Below are positions 46,961-58,300 of a stretch of 64,000 nt of DNA, in pieces; the first letter of the stretch is position 1, and every line of letters begins with the position of its first letter. The translations under genes were made by a program, and so were the position numbers. This stretch comes from Cunninghamia lanceolata (taxonomy: Eukaryota; Streptophyta; Pinopsida; Cupressales; Cupressaceae), in contig BSBN01000493.1 of the NCBI GenBank assembly GCA_027924645.1, forward strand, positions 45,001-109,000. The letters are read 5' to 3'. A model generated the notes under the pieces. That model was not told the DNA's origin and made no database searches. It saw only the letters and a list, made by a program, of their open reading frames with translations.

Positions 46961-47509
46961 TAAACTGATGGTAAAAAGTTTAAAAAACTCAAACACTAAA
47001 GTAGAAGGCTGAAGTTTTGGCACATTAATTGTTGTAATTAATGCAGATTTAACACTCAAAAAAGATAAAATTTAACAAGAGTTAGGGTAATTTTCATGTT
47101 ATTTTGCTTCCAGATAGACATTGTTGAGAGCAAAAATTGCAGAAGAAAGAATTGTTACAGTGAATTGAATAGAGTTTACCAGAGCAAAAGGATTATAGCA
47201 GCTAGACGAGGGTAAAATGGTAAAAGTAACTCAACGGTTAAATGGTCACGAAAAACAGGTATTTATCCCAAAACGCCATTTCTTTTCAGTTGGTAAAATA
47301 CTGTTAATTTCAGTAATTTCGTTGCAAAATGTAGGAATTTGTTTAATCCTTGTTTTAACTGTTAATTAAATGGAAAAGGATTAGCAAATTTAAGAGTCAA
47401 AAAAGGAAAAGGACAAACGAGTTACGGTAAAATAGCAAAGAAGGAAATTCACAGTAAAACCCTAGACAGGAAAGTAAAACGAAAGTTAAAAGATGCATGT
47501 TTCCACAGG

Positions 47510-50500
47510 ATGGCCCCGAAACAGAAGAAAGATACAGGGGTGAGGTGAAAAAAGAAAGGAAACCACGAAAGGAGATAGATAAAGAAGAATTGCCCTTGCA
47601 CAGAGGTTATCCATCTCTAATCAGTACGAGTGGAGTTGGCACGGATACGAGTATAGGAAATTATGATGCAGAGGATGTGTTAAAGAAAATTACTGCTGCA
47701 GATGCTTCTCCAGATATGAAATGTATCTGGGAGAGTGGACTATACAGGGCTATAGGTTTCCCACTGGCTATGGAGGCTAGAGATTTGTGTTTAGACTGTG
47801 TGACTTTATATGATCCAGCCACTAGGAAGATCATGTTGTATGACAGACTTATTGCTGATTTAACCATAGAGGGCATTGCTAAGACATTTGGATTGGAAAT
47901 TATTGAGAAAATGAGAGATATTGATATTGATCAATATAATGAAGACTTTCATACAAATAAAAGAGATTGTAAAGGTAAAGTATTCCACAGCTGGTATAAC
48001 CCAGAAAATAAACCCAAGGCTGTAGCCAGGGTACACAAGAACTTGATGAGGATATACTTCAAAGAAGAAATTTATTTGATGATCACAATGCTGAGTAGGT
48101 TAGTTGGACTAAGAGATGGCACCGAATGTGAACCATGGATGTTCACTGTTATTGAGTTCATAAGAACAGGAGAAAAAGAGCAAGGGAAAATCCATTGGGC
48201 CAAGGCAATAAGCACAGCTATTTGGAAGCAGGCCATGTTGAGAAAACAAAAGATGATGCCCTTTTATGTGTCTTCCTATGTGTTATATTCATGTGCAGTA
48301 GAAATTAGACCATATATACATGGAATAGAAAGGGTTGGTGTCCTAGGGAATGGTCATGATCAGAAATTAGTGTATGAACATTATCCTAACCTACAAGAAG
48401 AAAATGCATTGAAGAATTTTGCTTTAGTCAATGATGTCTTTTATACTTACATGGTAAGAGTTTTGAGAGAGGAACCTGACAAAAGATTATCTAAAAGTGC
48501 AGAGGATGCAATTAGATTGCATAGTTCCTGGTTCATTCAATTTGAACAGTTTGCTTATATCAGGACTGAAGGCTTCGAAGGAAAACCATTTATGCTGCCT
48601 CGGTATCCTCTTGATAAATTGATTGTGTCAGAATTTTCAAGGAAGAACTTGAATGTATTTAAGAAGTATAAAAAGAAGTGCAATAGAGGGAATCTGAAGT
48701 TGCCTTGGGCTATTGGCAAATACTCTTGTTACAGTGAAGAGGTTGTAGGATATTCAGAGCAAGAACTGAGATATTATGGCTTTCAGGAATTTGATTTAAC
48801 CAGGAGATTTGATCCTTTCCATAGGATCAAGAACTTTGTTGATAAAAACTATAAGCACCAGATACATATTGAAGATTTTTAGACTGATTACAAAAATGAC
48901 AGGGAAGTGAGAAAAAAAGCTCATAAAAGATTAACTATTGAGAAAATTAAGTCTATAGGTGACATATATGTTCCACCAGAGGTTCAGGATGATGATAAAT
49001 TGTTACATCATAGTTATGCAGAGGCAAGGTTGGCTCCTATTACATAACCTAATTGGTTAGAGCCCTGGAACACATCTCTAGACATATTGTCCAAGCCAGT
49101 GATATTACTTTCAAAGACATGGCTAAAAGATAGAATTGAGGAACTTAAAGCTGAAGGAAAAGAGATCACCTATCCAAAGAAAGGAAGAAAAAGAAAAGCA
49201 AAGCCTATTGAGGATCTGCAATGCTTTTATGAGAAGAAAAGGAAGATTGTATAGGCCAAGATTGTTGAAAAAGATAAAAATGCTACTTTAATGGATCCAT
49301 ATGCATTAGGAATAATAGTAGCAGTAGCATCAGATACTTTGTTAGATGCAAGTTCAATAAGTCATGAACTTAGTGTAGAAGAAGCACAGACTGCCAAGGA
49401 AGTGGCAGGACAACAAATTAGAAAAGCAATACCAATAAGTTTGTCAAAGGGTGAAACTTCTAAACCAGGTGTTATAATTGGAGCATAGGAAGTAGGTACA
49501 AAACTGAGTAATATATCTGGTGCCTCCACATCCTTAGAACAAAGAAAAACATATGTGTAAGTGAAGATAGAGCTGGCTAGAGAAATGCAGCAAGAGTCAG
49601 AAATGCACAAAGACAAACAAACTATTGAGACTGTGCACATTGATAGTAGTGACAATGAAGAAAGAGGAATGTATGCAGGAAGAGAGATTGAAATAGAAGA
49701 AGATTCTATTGATTTCCTAAGTGAAGAAGAAGAACTAAGCACTCAAGCTGAAATGGAGATTGAGTAGGGTTCAGAGCATGAAGGAGAAAAGGTACAAGAA
49801 GAAACAAGATCAGTGGACCCATTTGGTACATTAGTTCCTCTTGAAATCATTAAAAATGTGGAAGAAGGGGCACATAAGATTGAAGAAGCTGAGAAAGAAG
49901 GGACACTTGAAGATATAATCACAGAAGGGCATGCTTCAGCAGAAGAGGAAGCAAAAGATGACACCTCAGGTGTGGATGCTTTAAATATGCTGAATATGTA
50001 TGATTAGCCAGGTGAGGAAGAAAAGAACACATAAAGCATACAAGAACAAGAAATGGAAACAAAAGAAGATACAAAGGTAAATTCCCTTGTACACATAGAA
50101 CAAGTACAGATAGAAGATACAGACAAAATAGAAGATGAAACCAAGAGGCCTGAGGGTATAGAGGAAACATAAAAGATAGATGAAAGTAAAGAAGATGAAC
50201 AAACATAAGGTATCAACATACCAGATGTAGAGCAAGTACATACATAAGAGGATTATAAAAAAGAGCCATCAAAAGAAGAAGGTCCTGAAGAAGGAACTAA
50301 GGATGGAGGAGATACCAAAATAGAAGAGGAGGAAAATGAAGGTGAATCAAAAGAACAGGAAAATGATCCCATGGAACAAGAAGCACCTCAGCAGCAACAA
50401 CAAGAAGAACAACAAGAACAACAATAGGGACAGCAGCAACAAGAATAAATAGAAACAGAGAAGCCTCATGAGGAGGTGATTGATGAAGATAAGACTGCAA

Positions 50501-51852
50501 AAGGTACAAAAGAAATTCCTGCCTGGTTAGGAGAGGAAATAAGAAAGGAGGAAAAAGAGGTATAGTTGGTATCAATTAACATCAAGAGTTTGCTAGGTGA
50601 GAAGACACCAAGGAAAGAAAAGAGAAAAGCTAGGACAATGTCAGCTATACAGAGAGGTCCAGATGGATCTAGAATGTTGAACCTAGCCTTACCACAGAAA
50701 GAAAAGGCAAAAGGTGAAATAGCCTTAGAAGAGTATAAGATATTAAATTTTAACCTTGGGCATACTACAAGGGAACAACACATTAATGAATGGGAAGATA
50801 TGCACCAAGTGACAACAGAGATGCTGAAAAGGGACCAAGATAAACAAGAATACTTAAAAGGACACATTATCTAGCTTCAACAATTTATTAAAGGGATATT
50901 TGATCCCAATACCACAGTCCCAGAACTACCTAGTGACATAGCAGTTGTATCCAAAGAAGAAATAAGGGACATGGAAAATAAAAGGCTCAAGGCCAACATT
51001 TTTGATGAATGGTTTAGAGATTTTATATAGGAAGGTGAGCAGATAATAAAGCAAGCTGTGAAAAGTTGGGAGGCAGTTGCAAAAGAAAAGAGCAAATGCA
51101 TGATACTTGTACATAATTGCCAATCCAGAAAAGAGAAATGCAGGTCTGAACTTGAACAGTTGACAGAAGTTGAAGAAATAGTAGAAGAATTGATCAATGA
51201 AGGAATAATTACTGTTGCACTGGCAAATCAAGTGCCATAGATAATATTAGAGATTAAGTTTGAAGAAGATAACCTTAGAAAATGTATAACAGTTGTACAA
51301 GATTTAGAAGAGAAAGCAGATGAAATGATAAAAGTGCATAAGAAGATAATAGAAAGACTCCTAGAGCATGAATGTATGGAAGTGCCAGCATATGAGTTAG
51401 AAAGGGCATTAACAGAGTTTAATGCCATATTTACACCATGCATAGAGAATCCTGATGCAAATCTCAACAAACAGATGATGGATACATTAGTGGAAGAAAG
51501 CGCTAAACTGAAAAAGTATAAGAAAAGAAGAGAAGGCTCAGAGAACAGAGAGAAGTTGTTGAGAGAATGAGTTGTGATGCAGGAATACATATGGGCAAAG
51601 AGTCTAGGAGGGGACCACACCTTTGTAGAAGGTGTAATCAGTAATTTCAAAATATATTTGAAAGAATGTGAAGACAAAAGGCGAGCAATTGTTTTGAAAG
51701 AATAGAAATCAAATAAGGAGTATCAGCGAGAGGAAGTCAATGAAGAAGGGGAATCTTATTTTTTTTGGAAGATTCCAACAACATCCTTTGAGGAGGGAAA
51801 TATGCCATTTAGATATTTTGGCAAATGGTTAGAGATGAATGTGCACCATTGA
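47510..51852 (+). pseudogene. LTR-encoded protein of about 1,450 codons, family unknown
   Basis: Likely start: ATG at 47,510 (MAPKQKKDTG), because the second copy keeps this frame continuous into the main one; here one G is missing near 47,542, so the frame from 47,497 takes over. The N-terminal 456 codons to 48,882 are free of stops; there the frame has a globular, Cys-poor domain (WESGLYRAIGFPLAMEARDL, LIADLTIEGIAKTFGLE, LPRYPLDKLIVSEFSRKNLN). After about 20 nonsense codons, all in one frame with no frameshift, it continues through an acidic E/K/Q-rich tract (49,560-50,500) and a coiled-coil-like stretch (51,000-51,560). No known domain recognised; a faint resemblance to the plant-mobile-domain region (TIE-x-IAKTFGL) is unproven. 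Confidence 0.65.
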
Positions 51853-51918
51853 TCAAAAAAGAGGAAGGATCTCAACCATAGATGAAGTTTGTAGCCGTAG
51901 CAATGAGAAGTTCAAAAT

Positions 51919-51928
51919 CTATATAAGG
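51919..51928 (+). promoter_or_regulatory. LTR promoter TATA box
   Basis: ctatataagg, followed by a GC-poor leader. It lies about 70 bases after the stop of the LTR reading frame and 930 bases before the LTR end, so transcription should start near 51,950 and the reading frame lies in U3. Confidence 0.6.
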
Positions 51929-52863
51929 AACTGAGCTACTTGTGCATTACTTACACATGGATTTTTAGAAATTAGCTAGCAATTGTAATTTGTTCAAAAG
52001 CTTTGAGTAGAAAGAGAATTTTAGTTTAGAGGAGGTCGCCTGTGTCTGCACTAAGGAATGCGTGGAATGTCCGGCTTTCTTATTGTGTCTGTAAAGTGTT
52101 GTAAGTTTTTGTGAATTTGATTAATGAAGCTAAGAGTCATTCATACATTGTAAATCATATATGACTGTGTTTTGAATATAAATGAATCTAGAATTTTGTG
52201 TCTATATTTTGAGTGTCTTCTGGCTCTTCTTTGTGTTTGAAACAATATCTCTTAGAGCTCATAATCTTGAATGCATGTTCATGAAAATACTCAGGACATT
52301 TGCATTTAATGATTTAGTCTGCTGATTTAATCAAATTTGGTATATTTCTTACCACATGCACAACAGAACATTTAGATCCTATAGCAAGTGATGTTGAATT
52401 TGAATTTCTCTAACTTTTCCCAAACAATTTGAAATACTTATCTTAAATACAGAAATCTAAAGGAGATTGTCTGACATTTGAAAGAAATAGGAACAATTGA
52501 GTTGATATTTGGCAATCTTTATAAATATTGGAAAAGAAAAGCATGTTTTAATATAAATCATTTAAAGCTTTGTGATAGAGTAACAGATTTGTGCAAAGGA
52601 GTGAATAAAATGTTGATATTTGTGATATTTTGCACAATTAGAGTCTAGTAAGTCATTAATCACCTTAAATCAAGTAAGGCCCCTTGCATATTATAGCTTC
52701 ATATTAACCTACTGAACTATCCACAAGGTGAAGACTTGACCATACGGAAACTTGGGATTAAGCAAATCTTAATTGATTTCTTCATATCTTTCAAGACAGT
52801 TAGGTTCATTTTATGAATTTTAACTTTTGTTATGAATGTGTAAAAACAATTATCAACAATTTT

Positions 52864-52877
52864 TAGCGCTAGGAGGG
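52864..52877 (+). other. PBS-like site of the giant element
   Basis: tagcgctaggaggg, five bases after the CAACA end. It resembles the ggcgctagaaggagg sites next to LTRs of some plant gypsy elements, with one G-to-A change at the start. I did not assign the tRNA. Confidence 0.45.
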
Positions 52878-52904
52878 CCTGATTAGAGTTAAGGTTGAAA
52901 TTGA

Positions 52905-54800
52905 GTAAAGATAGCTCATAACAGGAGTAGATTGACTAGGTCTAGATCCAATTTAGAAGATATATTTGTGCAGTTACTGGATAGGAGGCAGAGTAAAGGT
53001 CATTTGATTTGGAATCCTAAAATATCAAATATAGGAAGTTTGTCTAGAACGCCTCCAAGATCACCTTTTAACATCCATAATATTTTGAGCCCTGATAGTT
53101 CTTCATTCAGATCTTTAAATCTTGGTTCAATTCCTCCCAGAAATCCTAATCCTCCCAGAAATCCTAGTCCTCCCAGAAATCCAAGTCCACCTAGAAATCC
53201 AGGTATTCCTATAGGTCCAGGTCAAGCACAAGTACCTGCAATGGCTTATTTTAATGTCAACTCTCCCATATAATTCATTGATTATCATGAGATGCCAAAG
53301 AATCCTAAAAAGATATGTCCTAAATACTAGTTGCATCAGGATTTAGAGGATCATATTAGGATATTTAAGGAGGCATGCTTTAGAGCCAGGCTAGAATAGG
53401 AGGATGTTGTGTGTAGGTTATTTCCTTTCACCTTTAATGAGCAGGCTTCTAACTGGTATGTGAATTTGCCTAATGGTTACATTTCTTCTTGGACACTTAT
53501 GGAGGAAGCATTTTTTTCTAGATTTAGAGGACCAATAGATCCTTCCATCTTATATCATAAATTGGCTACAATTAAGAGAAGTGAAGGAGAACTGATTGAT
53601 AATTTTAATGACAGGTTTCAAAAGGCTTATTCTAGGTTGGTAGCTCCTTACACAGTAAATGCAGATAGATTGTTAGCCATGTATTATGTTGCCTTAGATC
53701 CATTAACAACTATGTTTGTCAAAAGAAAGCCTGACATAGATACAATATCTAAATCCTATAAAGAGGCAGCCTCTGTAAACCAGGAGATGAGGCAGACAAC
53801 TTATAATCCATTTCTCAATGGAGGAAATCTTGGGATACAAAATCAAGCACAACCTTGGAATGGAGTTTCTACACATAATACTCCATTGCTAAATCCAGTT
53901 CCTACATACACACCTATGTATAATCTTGCCCCAATCCAAGCTATAGTACCTTATATTGGTAACACTGCCAATAATAATCAGAATAATGGTCAGTCCTTCT
54001 TTCAGCCTCCTCAAGATACATTTGTAGCAAAAGCACAAGAGGAAAGGGAAGAAATCAAAGAAATTACTGCACATTTGAGAAGATTGACCACTGAAATGAC
54101 ACAATTGAGAAATGAAAATTTCTACGGTAGAAACAAGTAGGGATATAATCAGAACTATAACCAGAGTCAAAACCAGAACTACAACCCAAACCATAACCAG
54201 AATCATAATCAAAATTATAACCAATGTCAAGGTTCTAATCAGGGTCAAAATCACAGTCAAAATCAGAACCATAATCAAGGACAACAGATGCAAAATAAGG
54301 GACTTGCTATAGATAACAGAGCCTGGGGTAATAATAACAGAAATCAGAATCAGCCAAGGCCACCTAAAACATGGGACACATGGCCTAATAATGGCACTCT
54401 AGCTTCTCCATTTGAGAATTTAGATAATCATGAGACAAAACAACTAGCTAGAATTCAAATGGCCAATGTAGCATTAAAGAATTAGTGTAGAATCCATAAT
54501 ACCAACGCCCATGCTGAATTAGACTGTCCTCAGTTTCATCTGGCTGCAAGTATTTTCAATGTAGATGTACATGCTCCTACTTCTGAGTTATTAATTCCCA
54601 AAGGTAATGAAATAGTGCCCTCAGGATATGAGATTGCTTTAGTCTTAGAGACTTTTACCTTTGCAACCAGAGAAGAAGAGGACCAATTGTTAGGGGATGA
54701 ACCTTATTTTTGTGAAAACCTATATCCTAAATCAGCCTTAGTATTAAATGCATTTTAGTTGCCCTTTGAAACTAAAAATGGAGTGTTATATGAGACAGAA
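52905..54800 (+). pseudogene. gag of the giant element
   Basis: The frame opens at 52,905. The expected ATG is probably the ATA at 52,911 (ATA GCT CAT: a G-to-A change), since the text reads as a normal start after it. A Pro-Arg repeat (PPRNPSPPRNP, four units) lies at 53,127-53,210. The capsid follows (53,350-53,830: CRLFPFTFNEQASNWYVNLP, LMEEAFFSRFRG, YHKLATIKRSEGELIDNFND). An Asn/Gln repeat (NQNYNQ-like, about 54,140-54,290) precedes a CHHC knuckle (CRIHNTNAHAELDC, 54,484-54,525). Stops occur at 53,271, 53,328, 53,397, 54,138, 54,483 and 54,756. The frame itself never shifts, so this is nonsense decay. Confidence 0.8.
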
Positions 54801-56060
54801 GAGGTCCAGGCTTTTCAACAGTCAAATAAAAATCATACTTACAATATGAGAAATAACACTAGGCCAGGAGGTCCTTTCACCACTTCCACTCCTCCTAATA
54901 ATCTCAATACTCCCCCAGACCAGAATGCTAGTAATAATCCTACTATACTGAAGGCCAATCATCATGCAAATAATGGAATAGTAGCACAAAAGGTCCAAAC
55001 AAATAAAACAGAGACAGTAGAAACAATGAGGTTGATGACTTACTTGTCAGAAGAGATAAAGAAAATCAAGGTTAGTATACCTTTGTGTGAATTGTTGAAA
55101 AGCCCAGGGGTTAGAAATGCTTTCATAAAATCCTTGGATACATTTGTGACAGGTAAAGTTTCTGCTGATATGAATATTCCTAGCAGAGATTCACAGCCCA
55201 AAGAAAAGAGTAGGAAAATTGAACAACCCTCCAACACTAATGTGGTAATGTATGCAGATAAAAGAGAGGCTCCTCCTTTCTTGTTAACCATTAGGATGTG
55301 TGGAAAGAATATACATAATTGCATGGTAGATTCTGGTACATCAGCTAATGTAATGCCTTTAGGAATATGCAAAACTTTAGGGTTGACTCCTACTAAATCT
55401 GCCAAGGTTGTTACACAGTTGGATAAAACTGAGGTTAATGTGATAGGAGAACTGATGCATATTCAAATGCAGTTAGCCTCAGATCCTAGGGTAAGTCAAT
55501 TTATTGACATTTAGATAGTAGATAAACCTAAAAATTATGGAATGTTGTTGAGTAGAGACTGGTCTAAAACTTTGAATGGATATATGGCCACTGACTTTTC
55601 ACATATGTTGTTACCTTGGAGAGGTGTGCCAAATCAGATCAGAATAGAAGCTGAACCTAGGATGAAACACATGATCACATAGTACAATAGGACTAATGAA
55701 ATATTGTATGCTTCTGTTGAACCTGGTGTTTATAGGGTTACTAAGAAAGGGGTACAAATTGAAGAAATCTTAATGCTAAATTTTAGAGAAAAACATGTCA
55801 GTAAAGAAACAAGATTATTCATTGAGTATGATGGAAATTCTTCTGATGAAGAAAACAATGCAATGAATAATTTTGATCAAGTTATTAGACAAGAAATGGA
55901 AAGGTGTATTGAACAAAATCTGCCGGTTCAATGTAAGTTATGTAAAGGTATGTGCAGAGTCCATAATAGGCCACATTCTGAAGAGAATTGTGGAATGTGC
56001 AGAGACATTATTGAATATCAGTACATAAAATGCACAAAGGGGATGGAACTGCAAGAAGGA
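54801..56060 (+). pseudogene. Protease of the giant element, followed by a Cys/His cluster
   Basis: Protease: the active site NCMVDSGTSANVMPLG (about 55,318-55,365) keeps D-S-G and the hydrophobic partner, in a frame open from 54,759 to 55,514. After a stop, a Cys/His cluster at 55,927-56,030 reads CKLCKGMC, H, H, CGMC, C in the order C-x2-C-x3-C-x2-H-x3-H-x4-C-x2-C-x10-C. Such a cluster is not part of a usual gypsy pol at this place and could bind two zinc ions. Confidence 0.75.
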
Positions 56061-56274
56061 AAAGTTAATTTTAATCGACCAGAGAGATACTTTCAGAACA
56101 ACATGAATATATTAACTCCAAATCTAGGAAAAGAAAAAGAAGATAAAAGTGTTTGTCATTTCGATTTACAAACTGAAAGGATAAATGTACAAGTAAGTCA
56201 GAATGAATTGCTTATGAATAAACAAGAGAGCACCTCACATGGGATAGAGAAAGAAAAACATGCCAAAGTAAAGT

Positions 56275-56766
56275 GTCAAAAGAATAAAGATGGCATGTGG
56301 ACACTAAAATGTGATGGATCCAAATCTAAACAAGGTGCAGGTGCTGGTGTAGAACTTATAGATCCTCATGGTAAATCATACTTAGCAGCATATAGGCTAC
56401 AATTTCCTTGCACTAACAATGCTGCAGAATATCAAGCTTTAATTTATGGACTTGTGATGGCCATCAAGAAAAAGGTAAAAATGATCAAATTGTTTTCAGA
56501 TTTTGAGTTAGTGGTCAGACAGGTAAGAAAGTTGTATGCATGCAATTACAAAAAGATGGTTTGCTACAGGCATAGGGTGTGGGATTTGATAGATTTATTT
56601 GATGCTTTCAACATAGATCATATCCTTAGAGAATTGAACCATAGGCCAGATGCATTAGCAGTTGCTGCTAGCACATTGGAACCTTTAACATTGTCAGGGT
56701 TAAAAAGATTTGCTGTAGAATTAGTAAACATTCCTAGCGTACCAGATAATGTTACTCATTTTTAGG
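56275..56766 (+). pseudogene. RNase H domain placed before RT
   Basis: LKCDGSKSKQGAGAGVELID, CTNNAAEYQALIYGLVMAI, LFSDFELVVRQV and HILRELNHRPDALAVAAS give the D-E-D-D pattern of a plant RVT_3/archaeal-type RNase H, intact to the stop at 56,763. In Tat-group elements known to me the additional RNase H sits after RT. The order here is protease, this domain, then RT. Confidence 0.8.
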
Positions 56767-58300
56767 TATTTGAAGGGGATCAACAAATTGTAGATTTTCT
56801 AACTTGTAATGAGGTATTTGAAGCTTAAATTATTGATGAACAAGAGAGGCCTGATGTGTCTTGGGATGAAGAAGACATAATCAATTTGAAAAGCAACTTT
56901 TTACCCAAAGGAGTGATTGAGTTAGAATAGATCTTTGACTTTGATGGGGTAGTAAAACAAAAAGATTTACCCAAAACTAAAGGAGGAAAATGTGATCCAT
57001 ACAACTTAGGAACAGAGAAAAGTCCACAAAATGTACTAATTGGAAAGGCTTGCTTTAAGGAGTTGAGAAAATAAATTATAGATGTTCTAAAAGATTACAA
57101 ACACGTAATAGCATGGACATATGAGGATTTAAAAACATATGATACATCCATCATCACTCATGTGATACTATTGAAGCCAGATATCAAACCATTTAGGTAG
57201 AAATAAAGGCTTGTGAATGCCATTTTAGAACCTTTGATATTTGAAAAAGTGAAAAAATTGAAGTCTGCTAGAATAATTTTCCCTGTTAGACATTCAACCT
57301 GGGTGGCTAATTTAGTACCTGTTAGGAAGAAAAGTGGAGACATCAGGTTATGTGTAGATTTTAGAAATTTGAATAAGGCATCTAAAAAAGATAATTATCC
57401 TTTGCCTCCAATGGATGAAGTGCTGCAAGCAGCGAATGGAGCTAAGATGATGTCTTTTCTGGATAGATTTTTAGGATATAACCAAGTCTTAGTTGATAAA
57501 GAAGACAGGTTGAAAACCACTTTACTTGTAAATGGGGTAATTATGCATACAGAAGAATGCCTTTTGGTCTAATCAATGCAGGTGCCACTTTTCAGTGAGC
57601 CATGGACATTGCATTCCATGGATTATCAAGTAAATGCATCGTAATTTATATGGATGATTTAACTGTTTATTCCAAAGATGTATCCACTCATACTGAGGAT
57701 CTGAGAAGAGTCCTTAAGAGATGCGAAAGGTATGGAATTTCTCTTAACCCTAAGAAATGTTCATTTGGAGTAACGAAAGGAAAACTATTAGGACATGTCA
57801 TTTTTGAGAATGGGATATCTATTGATCCTGATAGAATAGAAGGAATAAAGAAATTGCAATTACCAAACACTAAGAAGGAATTAAAATCATTTTTTGGTAA
57901 GATTAACTTTGTCAAGAAGTTTATTACAGGGTTCGCAGAAATTGTGTGACCATTGAATGCCATGTTGAAGAAGGATGCAAATATAGAATGGACACCAGTA
58001 GCTAAAGTTGCATTTGAAGATATCAAGGAAGCTATTTCTGATGCTCCTATATTGGCCAGTCTAAATTACACAAAGCCATTCTATATTTATTCTTTTGCAT
58101 CTTCACATTCAGTTGTAGCTGCTCTAACACAAAAAGGAGAAAATAATGAAGAGAAACCAATAGCTTTATGAGTGCACCTCTGAAGGATGCCCAACTGAAA
58201 TATCTTGATACATAAAAGATAGGCGTTTGCACTGGTAAGAGCAGTGAAAAAGTTCAGACATTATATCTTGCGCAGTTAGGTTAAAGCCATAGTACCAGAT
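56767..58300 (+). pseudogene. Reverse transcriptase and damaged RNase H of the giant element
   Basis: The linker 56,767-57,200 has stops. RT boxes: SARIIFPVRHSTWVANLVPV, LCVDFRNLNKASKKDNYPLP, then the catalytic YMDD at 57,647-57,658 in VIYMDDLTVYSK. A frameshift near 57,540 changes to the second frame, and the RMPFGLINAGATFQ block is in the new frame. The connection and RNase H that follow (LSSHSVVAALTQ-like, about 58,100-58,260) are broken by stops and two compensating frameshifts near 58,170-58,230; little of the ordinary RNase H remains. Confidence 0.85.

Larger units (their letters stand above)
45601..52858 (+). repeat. 5' LTR of the giant element (about 7.26 kb, contains an ORF)
   Basis: The left edge is the point where the Athila-like gag is broken and where the homology to 60,689 begins (tgttgtgatgttcacaacat/c). 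The right edge is the CAACA at 52,854-52,858, five bases from a PBS-like tagcgctaggaggg. Order inside: palindrome field (45,880-46,960), short spacer, long reading frame (47,510-51,852), TATA box (51,919), leader and U5. Visible divergence from the 3' copy is about 4-5% by eye, mostly transitions, with a 16-base indel near 61,770. Confidence 0.75.

Noticed and set aside
49362..50241. Several minus-strand frames of Leu/Ser/Phe-rich text
   Set aside because: They are shadows of the acidic Glu/Gln/Lys-rich part of the LTR reading frame on the plus strand.
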